This document shows, one piece after another, positions 1-8,157 of a stretch of DNA of 64,000 nt. Source of the DNA: Axinella damicornis (lineage: Eukaryota > Porifera > Demospongiae > Axinellida > Axinellidae). Made by a program: the position numbers and the translations under genes. The stretch covers positions 434,001 to 498,000 of the forward strand of contig OZ007513.1 of assembly GCA_963931865.1 (NCBI GenBank), in the 5' to 3' direction. Below the pieces are notes generated by a model. That model was given only the letters and a program-made list of their open reading frames with translations. It made no database searches and was not told where the DNA came from. Each line of letters starts with the position of its first letter. Position 1 is the stretch's first letter.

Positions 1-411
1 CCTTGGTGGTGGAGATATGAGCGCTTTTGTCTCGCCGTGGCTGCCATGCTCGAACGCTGCACATGAAGATTCTGACCACACGGCCGTAATCGCTGTCGTT
101 CACTGACGCTTGCATGCCAAACTCACCGTGCTGGCTAAGTTGTGAGTGCTGTAATAATGTCTTGTCTTCCTTTTGGTCGCCATTGCCATGATTGCTCGCG
201 ATCGACTGAGCGTAGTTGCCACGTGGCGTGTGCGTTAATTGGAACGAATTGCAGCTTGCGCTACGCGAATCGCGGAGTTGTGACTGCTTTTGTGCTGCTA
301 GCGCTCTATTCAGCTTTCATCGCCACAACAGTACCAGCAAGTTCAGTACCAGCAAGTTGCAACCGGTTGCATCGGCGCCTACCAGGAGTGCGGTTGCCCC
401 TCGTACATGAA
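1..411. repeat. Direct repeat, copy 1
   Basis: This stretch is a diverged copy of 568-741 plus 1467-1645. Shared landmarks, in order, are GGTGGTGGAGATA, GAAGATTCTGACCACA, ATCGCTGTCGTTCACTGA, ACTCACCGTGCTGG, AGTGCTGTAATAA, GTGCGTTAATTGGAACGA and GTGCGGTTGCCCCTCGT. I see no convincing coding sequence; short frames here are not conserved between the copies. A GAGCGCTTTTGTCT-type motif near the left edge recurs upstream of genes D, E, G and H (about 30260, 36350, 55300, 60805), so this is probably family 5' flank. Confidence 0.6.
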
Positions 412-741
412 CATTAATTAATTACACTCCTGGTAGGGGGAAAATTGTGCTGCGTAATGTAAATAATCTAAATAACCTTTGACTACCTTAGGAATGGCCT
501 ACAAAGATTCTGACTACACCGTCGTGATCACCATCATGCAGTGACCCAAGCGTACAATTTTGGTTCTGAAACTCCTCTTGGTGGTGGAGATACAAGCACT
601 TTTGTCTCGCCGTGTCTCGCCGTGGCCGCCATTTGTCTCCGACTTCCGGTGGCAGTTAGTACCGAAGATTCTGACCACATGGCCGTGATCGCTGTCGTTC
701 ACTGATGCTTACATGCCAAAACTCACCGTGCTGGCAAAGTT

Positions 742-1457
742 TCGTTCCCAGGCCGTCTGCCAGTCGCGCGCGCATCGCATACGTGACCTTTGAACCCTTG
801 TCAGATGGTACCACTCCTACGTCATTTACAAGCAAAGTGCTAGTGGACACGGTTATGAAGCTACTCGACTACAAGTATGCTTTCGAGTTTATATTGATAC
901 CACGAAGACAGCAACGTGATGCCAATTCAGTGCTAACGGCAATACAGCATGCACTAACGTTTGACTACTCAGGCGTAAGTCTTACCAAGCGCTTGGTAAT
1001 TATAAGCTACTGTAGAGGTAAGCTAATTTGTAGTTACCTAGGCTACTACAACCGTCCAACAAGGAGTTCCATACCTGACGCCTCCAGTGGTCCACCACGG
1101 TAGCGTAAAAGCCAACAATAACTCGCTAGGAAACCTGCCGTTAGCCCCGTGAACTTCTGGCACGGAGCCATCATACCGTGTCCACCTACGTCATAACCTC
1201 GTACCCAGTCCCACGCCCAGCTTTTCGTCGCTTGCAGTACGCTTTACCGTACTGCAAGCGACGAAAAGCTGGGCGTGGGGCTGGGAACGAGGCTAAACCG
1301 TGTCCATATTGCAGTCCGCGGGTAGGGATCCCGTAACCTTAAGCGCTTGTAAATGACGTAGGAGTGGTACCAGGCCTTCCGCCAGCTATCTGATAAGGGT
1401 TCAAAGGTCACGTATGCGATGCGCGCGCGACTGGCAGACGGCCTGGGAACGAGGCTA
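742..1457. mobile_element. Foldback DNA transposon with 9-bp target duplication
   Basis: This 716-bp insertion is flanked by the perfect 9-bp direct repeat GGCAAAGTT (733-741 and 1458-1466). Its ends are inverted: the left begins TCGTTCCCAGGCCG, the right ends CGGCCTGGGAACGAGGCTA. The arms (about 742-865 and 1300-1457) stay complementary for more than 100 bases, apart from an insertion of about 15 bases in the right arm. The related copy of the surrounding repeat (1-411) provides an empty site. A 9-bp duplication is typical of Mutator-like elements. No transposase is visible, so it is non-autonomous. A nested palindrome lies at 1194-1295. Confidence 0.8.
1194..1295. repeat. Near-perfect palindrome nested in the foldback element
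   Basis: Arms 1197-1240 and 1249-1292 are 44 bases each and complementary with two mismatches, separated by an 8-base loop. The sequence closely matches the palindrome at 44476-44570, including the core AAAAGCTGGGC and the terminus GGGAACGAGGCTA. It is therefore a second member of the same minimal foldback family. No clean target duplication was found for this copy. Confidence 0.8.
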
Positions 1458-1783
1458 GGCAAAGTTGTAAGTGCTGTAATAACTTCGTGTCTTCCCTTTG
1501 GCCGCCATTGCTAGCGCACGTGGCATGTGCGTTAATTGGAACGAATTGCAATACTTTGCTTGCGCTACGGCGAGTCGCAACCGGGGTTGCAACGCAGCTA
1601 CCAGGAGACTGGAGTGCGGTTGCCCCTCGTTACTAGGAAATGGAAATGTACTTGCTTTTGCAGCAATATAATTATATAACTTTGTAGCTAGTGATATATG
1701 TCATTCATTCAGTCAGTCATGATCAATAGTCAAACAACTGGCTTTTCATTTTTAACTCAATTCCGTACACCCTGCAGCTGCAC

Positions 1784-1903
1784 ATGAGGTATGGCTGGGT
1801 CACCACAGCTAAAATGCACTGTCAGTGCAACTCTGCTGCCTCTCCTGGTCATTATGACCACCTGCTCTGGTCACACCATACGATACATCAAGCCCACTCC
1901 TGA
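1784..1903 (+). promoter_or_regulatory. Overlapping upstream ORF of gene A (conserved in family)
   Basis: An ATG seven bases before the gene A start opens a 39-codon out-of-frame ORF overlapping the signal-peptide region and ending at TGA 1901-1903. The same ATG-AGG-[TC]-ATG arrangement precedes genes B, D, E, F and G (14834, 30683, 36639, 47235, 55526). If the transcript begins upstream, ribosomes meet this ATG first, so it could lower translation of the receptor. Conservation may simply reflect recent duplication. Confidence 0.45.
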
Positions 1904-4900
1904 CACACCATGTCCTGCTGACCCCTGCCTCACTCTCTCCGAGTACGCACAACAACCTCACCACTACCTCACCTCCAACACCACACTGCTGCTCCTGCCT
2001 GGGGAACATGACCTCAGTGTGAACTTTACAGTGGAGAATGTGAGTGATTTTGAGATTAGAGCAGCATCATCCTCACCTCATGCTGTGAACATTGTCTGCC
2101 GACAATTGGTTGGCTTTACATTTAGAAACATGTCACACATGACACTGCACAGCTTGACCTTTACCTCTTGTGGCAAGGGTGCAACTGCCTATGGTTACCC
2201 AACTGCAGTCCAGACTGCATATGGAGTGTCAGTTCATTCGGGACAAGACACTGAGATTGCCGACTGCTCATTTCAGGACAGTATTGGTACTGCTCTGGGA
2301 GTGTTCAACAGTAGCTTGGTCCTGAGAGGAAGCAACAGTTTCACCAACAACTTTGTGAAATGCTCTAATACCTGCATGGGAGGTGGAATTTATGCTAATG
2401 CAAGCACCTTGGTCTTCACAGGGAACAGCACTTTCAGAAACCATTCAGTTTATATAGGTGGAGGTTTCTTTGCATGGTCCAGTACTGTTCACTTTACCGG
2501 TAGTAGCACTTTCATGAACAACTCAGCTACAAACAATGGTGGAGGATTCTTGGCAGTGAGCAGTACTCTTAACTTCACCGGTAGTAGCACTTTCATGAAC
2601 AACTCAGCTGCAAATGCTGGTGGAGGATTCTTGGCATGGTACAGTACTCTTAACTTTACTGGTAGTAGCACTTTCATGAACAACTCAGCTACAAATGCTG
2701 GTGGAGGATTCTTGGCATGGTACAGTACTCTTAACTTTACCGGTAGTAGCACTTTCATGAACAACTCAGCTGGACTCTATGGTGGAGGGTTCCGTACATA
2801 TGAAAGTGTTCTGTATTTTCGAAACAGTGCAACTCAGAACACTGAGCTGTATAGTGAAGGTTGTGATTCAGACAATTTAGTCTTCATGAATAATTCGGCA
2901 TTGATTCATGGTGGAGCAGTGTTCACAGTTGACAGTATTTTATGCTTTGAAGGATGTAACATCTTTAGTGGCAACTCAGCACACTATTACGGAGGAGGCG
3001 TTTACTCCGAGAACAGCACTCTGAAGTTCAACGGAAACACAGATTTCAGATCAAACTCAGGACATTTGCAAGGTGGAGGGATCTATGGACTGGGAGCAAG
3101 TCTCTATTTCAGTGGAAACAGCAGCTTCACAGCAAACACTGCTGCAAGGGGTGGGGGAGAGTACCTGACACATTCACCCAATTTCTTTTCTCCCTATGCA
3201 AATATCGTTTTTGATAAGAACAATGCAACAGAGTATGGGGGAGCAGTGTATGTGGAGGATTCTGACCCTATCTCTTACTGCTTTCCCAATGACATTGAGA
3301 GGAAATGTTCATTTCAAGTCAATGGGTTCTTTAGTACTTATCGACAATTTCTTGATATTCACCTACGTTTCTACAACAACCATGCACAGATAGCAGGTGG
3401 TTCAGTGTATGGTGGCACAATATACAACTGTGCAGTTCATGTTCGGAGTTTGAACACCATAGTCCGTGAGTCAATCTTTCAAGCATTTGAGTTTGAAATG
3501 GAGCCTAAAAATTCCATTTCTTCTGATCCATTCAAAGTGTTACTGTGTAAAGATGGGACCCCAAATGGCAACACTTCAAATTCAGAGCTGGTCAGACGAG
3601 TGTATCCAGGTGAACTACTCCATTTTCCTTTGGTCGCATCCGGTCAGAGGGAAGAAACTATTCCTGCTGTGATCAGAGCATTCTTCAACGGCACATATGG
3701 AAATACGTCACTGGCTCAATTCCAAGATACCCAGAGAGTGAAGAAAACTTGTACTGAACTTTATTACCAAGTGCTTTCATCAGCTGCTAACCACAACAAG
3801 ACATTAGTGCTGTATGCGGACGGTCCATGTTCAACTGATGGACACCTTCTAAATATCTCTTTACAGTTCCTTCCCTGCCCACCTGGGTTTAGCTTGAATT
3901 CATCTGAGAGGATCTGTGGGTGTGAACCGAGGCTCCAGAAGTACACTACCAGGTGTAATGTCACAAAAAGAGAAATAAAACGTGAAAAAGAATACTGGGT
4001 GGGATATGACAATAGCTCTCAAGCACTGATTCTCCATCCACACTGCCCATTTGACTACTGCAAGCCAGTCACAGACCAAACTAGTTTCCCTCTCAACAAT
4101 ACGGACTTGCAGTGTGCAAACAGCAGGTCAGGTCTCTTATGTGGACGGTGCAAACCAGGTCTTAGCCTTGCTCTTGGTAGCTCCAAATGCATACAGTGCT
4201 CTGACCTGTACATATGGCTGGTTATTCCATTTGCCCTGGCTGGGATTGCTTTAGTCCTTCTACTGCTTGCTTTAAAGCTCACAGTTGCAGCAGGAACCAT
4301 CAATGGGCTGCTTTTCTATGCCAACATAGTCACAGTCAATCGTGCAATCTTCTTACCACCCAACCAAACCAACATTCTGACAGTGTTCATAGCGTGGCTT
4401 AACCTGGACTTAGGCATTGAGACTTGCCTCTTCGATGGATTGGATGCATATGTTAAAACATGGTTGCAGTATATCTTTCCTTTGTATATTTGGAGCTTAG
4501 TGGGGCTAATAATTATTTTTAGTGACTACTCGTCGACAATTGCAAAATTGTTCGGCTCCAATCCAGTTGCAGTTCTGGCAACCCTCTTCCTCCTTTCCTA
4601 TGCGAAGCTCCTTCGTACCATCATCGCTGCATTGTTCTTCACTTTCCTGGACTATCCCAATGAGGTGCAGGTTGCTGTGTGGCTGCATGATGGGAACATT
4701 AAGTACCTTCACGGCAAACACATTGTCCTCTTTCTCGTTGCTTCACTAACACTTCTGCTCTTGTTTCTTCCCTACACCCTCCTTCTCACTGTGGGACAGG
4801 TGCTGCAGGCAAAGTCCAATCGTAGGCTCTTCTATTGGATCAACAAGCCCAGAATAAAACCATTCCTCGATGCCTACCAAGCACCATACAATGACCGACA

Positions 4901-5495
4901 TCGGTACTGGACTGGACTGATGCTTTGTCTTCGTTGTGCTCTCTTTCTTGTGTTTGCCTTCAACACTCAAGCTGATCCCAGTCTCAACCTTCTGGCTATC
5001 TCTTCAGTAGCGTTTGGACTTACTGTAGTGAAACAATACACTGGTGCAGTGTACAAGAAGTTGTACGTTGATGTTCTTGAAGTCTCTTTCATCCTCAACC
5101 TGGGAATTCTTGCCATAGCCACATACTATGTGAAACTTGCTGTAGTACCAGTCAGCCAGGCTGCTGTTACCTACACCTCAGTGAGTGTAGCACTCGCCAC
5201 CTTTGTCGGGGTCCTTCTCTACCACACTCACCAGCAAGTGTGGCCCAAACTGCAGCAGAAACTTCAGCAGCTGCAACATCAGGAAGAAAGCGAGAGTTTC
5301 AAGGACAGCATTTCTGAGGAGGAAACCCGACCTTTGCTTGCTCCCACCACAACTATAATTGAGTTTCCAGATGAACAGCAACCCATCACGATTGATACAG
5401 CTGATGACCGTCCAGTGAAAGCTCCACATCTCAAGACTGTTGCCTTCACTGAACTCAGGGAGCCACTTGATTTGATTGACACAAACGATCCATAA
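1791..5495 (+). CDS. Gene A: secreted beta-helix (Pmp-type) repeat, multi-pass membrane protein
   Basis: The reading frame encodes 1234 residues without an intron. A signal peptide ends near the TTCSG-H junction (residue ~27), followed by a conserved block with PCPADPC. Residues ~185-480 hold GGGF / FTGSSTFMNNSA repeats, about five near-identical and four divergent, typical of Chlamydia_PMP-like right-handed beta-helices. Then come a conserved ectodomain with RRVYPGELLHFPL, a Cys-rich stalk (CPPGFSL, LCGRCKPGLSLALGSSKC), about nine hydrophobic segments (~806-1146) and an ~88-residue acidic tail ending LIDTNDP. Many N-x-S/T sites suggest glycosylation. The start matches the paralogues; a 3' splice-like CCCTGCAG ends at 1777 and an out-of-frame ATG lies at 1784. 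Closest to gene F. The surface receptor or adhesion role is inferred. Confidence 0.9.
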   Translation: MAGSPQLKCTVSATLLPLLVIMTTCSGHTIRYIKPTPDTPCPADPCLTLSEYAQQPHHYLTSNTTLLLLPGEHDLSVNFTVENVSDFEIRAASSSPHAVNIVCRQLVGFTFRNMSHMTLHSLTFTSCGKGATAYGYPTAVQTAYGVSVHSGQDTEIADCSFQDSIGTALGVFNSSLVLRGSNSFTNNFVKCSNTCMGGGIYANASTLVFTGNSTFRNHSVYIGGGFFAWSSTVHFTGSSTFMNNSATNNGGGFLAVSSTLNFTGSSTFMNNSAANAGGGFLAWYSTLNFTGSSTFMNNSATNAGGGFLAWYSTLNFTGSSTFMNNSAGLYGGGFRTYESVLYFRNSATQNTELYSEGCDSDNLVFMNNSALIHGGAVFTVDSILCFEGCNIFSGNSAHYYGGGVYSENSTLKFNGNTDFRSNSGHLQGGGIYGLGASLYFSGNSSFTANTAARGGGEYLTHSPNFFSPYANIVFDKNNATEYGGAVYVEDSDPISYCFPNDIERKCSFQVNGFFSTYRQFLDIHLRFYNNHAQIAGGSVYGGTIYNCAVHVRSLNTIVRESIFQAFEFEMEPKNSISSDPFKVLLCKDGTPNGNTSNSELVRRVYPGELLHFPLVASGQREETIPAVIRAFFNGTYGNTSLAQFQDTQRVKKTCTELYYQVLSSAANHNKTLVLYADGPCSTDGHLLNISLQFLPCPPGFSLNSSERICGCEPRLQKYTTRCNVTKREIKREKEYWVGYDNSSQALILHPHCPFDYCKPVTDQTSFPLNNTDLQCANSRSGLLCGRCKPGLSLALGSSKCIQCSDLYIWLVIPFALAGIALVLLLLALKLTVAAGTINGLLFYANIVTVNRAIFLPPNQTNILTVFIAWLNLDLGIETCLFDGLDAYVKTWLQYIFPLYIWSLVGLIIIFSDYSSTIAKLFGSNPVAVLATLFLLSYAKLLRTIIAALFFTFLDYPNEVQVAVWLHDGNIKYLHGKHIVLFLVASLTLLLLFLPYTLLLTVGQVLQAKSNRRLFYWINKPRIKPFLDAYQAPYNDRHRYWTGLMLCLRCALFLVFAFNTQADPSLNLLAISSVAFGLTVVKQYTGAVYKKLYVDVLEVSFILNLGILAIATYYVKLAVVPVSQAAVTYTSVSVALATFVGVLLYHTHQQVWPKLQQKLQQLQHQEESESFKDSISEEETRPLLAPTTTIIEFPDEQQPITIDTADDRPVKAPHLKTVAFTELREPLDLIDTNDP

Positions 5496-5830
5496 TGCAC
5501 GTCTGGATAGTGAACATGATCACAATATGATGTTAGTACATGCCAACCTTGCACTAACTTGGGCCTTGTGTACATAGCTACCTCCACAAGACTACATATT
5601 TGAATTGTCACACTGCGTAAAGCTCCATATTATACATTATGTAGCTACATCTTACTGTTGTATGATAACTTTATGCTGTTCATTCTCAAGCTCGCAGTTG
5701 CAACTGGAAGCTTTGGGTTGCTCTTCTGTGCCAAGATGAAGATGTTTGTTTCACCTCTGTGTTCATTGCGTAGAGCTTATCTCACTTTTCTGCATATGGT
5801 GTGGGGAGTCCCCTTCTGTGATCAACACTG
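5496..5830. other. 3' flank of gene A, duplicated after genes E and F
   Basis: The sequence after the stop codon is nearly the same as after gene F (51281-51607) and, with small deletions, after gene E (40174-40485). This shows that the duplication units extend past the coding region. It probably includes the 3' UTR. I see no clear AATAAA signal and no coding potential beyond short frames. Confidence 0.6.
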
Positions 5831-6795
5831 CCAATGTGGTCTAATGACCCATATTACAGGATCCCTGAAGCCAATGTGGTCTAATGCAAGGCCATCGGAA
5901 GCGGTGTGGCCGGTGCGGCTATGGCCGCACCACTTTGTTGAGACGTTGTTTTTAATAAATAGAATGCGTGCGCAAGCACGTGCAATTATAATGATTCTGA
6001 AAATGACATGTCACTGTCAAAGCGAAGCTACCAACTCCTTTACTTTCGGAAAAACCTCATCAGCCCTTGTCCTTCAAGTTTCCAAAGCGTGAATTCGGGG
6101 AAAAAAGCGTTGTGAAGAGATCGTTCCAACCTCAGTGGTTTGCTCGTTGGAAGTGGCTACACTATACTACGACGAAGAACACGAGTTGGCCTTCTGTTCA
6201 CGTGCGTGAAAGCCTACAAAGTAAACAAGCTCCATTCGTCTACCAACCTTGAGACGACCTATATTTCAACAGGGTATAGTAACTGGAAAGATGCCTCGGT
6301 AAGAATTGCAGCTCATGAAGCCAGCGCGTGTCACAAAGATGCCGTACTGAGGACAATTACACTTCCGGCTACAACGCGCGATATAGGCGAAAGCCTCTCA
6401 GCACAGCAAAATAAATGTTATCGGTGTGTGTGCAACAGATGGTAATTTTGTCTCAGCTAAGATGTGTGCTTTTATCACAGAAGGCTCTAAAAGTAGCCTC
6501 AGAGAGCATGAATATCAAAATATTTCCTGGGGGGGCATGCCCCCAGACCCCCTTAGCTAGCGTGCGTTATACGCGCGCTACTGCTGCACATTGGCCTTAC
6601 CACTTCCTCTGTGCTTCCGACGGCCCTGTAATGACCCTTATTACATCATCATGGTTAGGATAAGTGAGGATCCCTGAAGCCAATGTGGTCTAATGACCCT
6701 TATTACATCATCATGCTGAGGATCCCTGAAGCCAATGTGGTCTAATGACACTTATTACATCATCATGGTTAGGATAAGTGAGAATCCCTGAAGTC
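5831..6795. repeat. 52-bp tandem repeat, gene A flank (interrupted)
   Basis: Copies of a ~52-base unit beginning GGATCCCTGAAGCCAATG and containing CCCTTATTACATCATC occur at 5831-5886 and 6629-6795, with some copies extended by GGATAAGTGA. A 742-bp transposon splits the array. The same array has about six copies after gene E and about ten after gene F. Confidence 0.8.
5887..6628. mobile_element. Non-autonomous DNA transposon with 16-bp inverted ends
   Basis: The insertion starts CAAGGCCATCGGAAGC and ends GCTTCCGACGGCCCTG; the 16-base ends pair with two mismatches. It is flanked by the direct repeat TAATG (5882-5886, 6629-6633), consistent with a 5-bp target duplication inside the 52-bp repeat. 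The arrays after genes E and F lack it, so the empty site is visible. It contains GGGGGGGCATGCCCCCAG and short frames only, with no recognisable transposase. The superfamily is not certain. Confidence 0.75.
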
Positions 6796-7299
6796 AATGT
6801 AAAAGAAATGGAGGAACGTGAGGTGCATGCACTCATTTGATTGGATGGTATACAAACTTGCACATTACTATTATATTTGCTCTCACTGAATGTGCTGAAA
6901 TGTCTGATAGTTTAGCCACTGATGGTAATCACACCTGGTCCAATTCCAGTCATATCCAAAACACCTGCGGGTCCTATTATGCTGTGGTAGCTGACTGGCT
7001 AATATCTGACTGCGCACAATAAGTTGTACTGTGTGATCTTGTTGCTAAGGGTGCAATGACTGCCACAAGGAGACTGGCAAGGGTTGCCATAGAAATGTCT
7101 TTTTGCATGGGGATAATTAGCTAGCTACCTTCAATAGAATTCGAAACAGTACAACTTCTGAATCACTATAGGTACAGCTACACCGTAAGAGGGTTTTTTC
7201 AACCTGGCTCTGGTCACAGTTGCCTCCCTCAGTGATTTCCACTGTAGGATGCAGCTTGATTTGATCTGCATCACAGATCTCACAGGTAGCTGGCTAGTT
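6796..7299. other. Duplicated non-coding flank
   Basis: This stretch matches 52161-52663 almost base for base and 40796-41290 with more changes. I see no supported gene; short frames differ between the copies. Confidence 0.5.
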
Positions 7300-7610
7300 G
7301 TAGCACTCACCACCTTTGTTGGGGTCCTTCTCTACCACACTTACCGGCCCAAACTGCAGCAGAAATGTCAGCAACTGCATTGTCACGAGGAGATGGAGAC
7401 AGCTAATGACAGCAGTTCAGAGGAGGAGGTGACAACAGTGATGAAGCTCAACCATTTCTTACTCCCACCACATCCATTGTTGAGTTCCCAAATCCACAGA
7501 TAGCTATATAGCTACACAATGCAGCCGACAATAGTCCTCGACCTCTGAAGGTCGCTACCTTCACTGAACTTAGGGAGCCACTTGATTTGATTGACACAAA
7601 CAATTTGTGA
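7300..7610 (+). pseudogene. Detached C-terminal tail fragment, frameshifted
   Basis: From GTAGCACTCACC to a terminal TGA this matches the last transmembrane segment and cytoplasmic tail of the family (VALTTFVGVLLYHTY, PKLQQK, EEEV, FTELREPLDLIDTN). It lacks the three residues QQV. Compared with the intact copy at 52664-52963 it has a one-base loss near 7435 and further changes near 7500, so the frame is broken. It begins exactly at the palindrome GTGAGTGTAGCACTCAC present in the full genes. It is a duplication remnant unless used as an alternative 3' exon. Confidence 0.8.
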
Positions 7611-8157
7611 AACTGCTCGAGCAATGCACACCTGCCAACTGTATGACAGCTACTGTAGTATGCTGTACATTGGGCCTTGAGAGCTAATTAGTTTACCCAT
7701 CTTATTGTTAACTGTGATAGCTACTTATTCTAGATAGCTACTAAATCTTGTGCCTATACAGCTACCAATAATTTTATTTGTTATTCCTTTGTTCCATGAG
7801 TGTATGCTCAAGACCTACCAAATGGTAAACTAATCATTGGGGATAGGAAGGAGGCACTAGTACAGAGAAGATAATAACTAGCTATCATCCTTCTACAAAT
7901 TATGTACCCAGCCTGCATGACTTGGATCACACCAGTTGTGTCTTCACCATGAGTGATAGTTCCATGTGCACAGTACACCAATCAGGTATACTGTACCCAT
8001 GGTGACAAGATGCCCCTGAGGTAAGGTACAATGACACAATGGTACAATAACATAATAACTAGCTACATAACAATCTAGCTACTACCTAACTCTATACAAT
8101 GTCATAAGCTAAAAGTTCAAAAATATTATTGTGTACGTGACTGCAGAAGGCAACTGA
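7611..8157. other. Duplicated intergenic sequence
   Basis: Nearly identical to 52964-53496, between a tail fragment and the - strand glycohydrolase terminus. No gene is supported. It probably holds the 3' end of the - strand transcript. Confidence 0.5.

Larger units (their letters stand above)
568..1645. repeat. Direct repeat, copy 2, split by a transposon
   Basis: This is the second copy of the repeat at 1-411. It is interrupted between 741 and 1467 by the foldback element at 742-1457. Removing the element and one target-site copy restores colinearity with copy 1 across the GGCAAAGTTGTAAGTGCTG region. No gene is supported here. It ends about 150 bases before the start of gene A. Confidence 0.6.

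Noticed and set aside
705..1103. 132-residue + strand frame and its inverted match at 1244-1462
   Set aside because: The shared peptide FVPRPSASRARIAYVTFE arises because both lie in the arms of the foldback transposon. There is no transposase similarity.
2489..2764. - strand frames of about 90 residues within the receptor repeats (also 15773-17092)
   Set aside because: They are antisense shadows of the repeat units (FMKVLLPVKLRVL) and follow the repeat periodicity of the sense gene.
1791..5495. Bacterial (chlamydial) origin of the Pmp-like genes
   Set aside because: The repeat motif resembles chlamydial Pmp proteins, but there is no autotransporter barrel. The proteins have a eukaryote-like signal peptide, dense N-glycosylation sites and a multi-pass membrane region, and sit among spliced genes and eukaryotic transposons.
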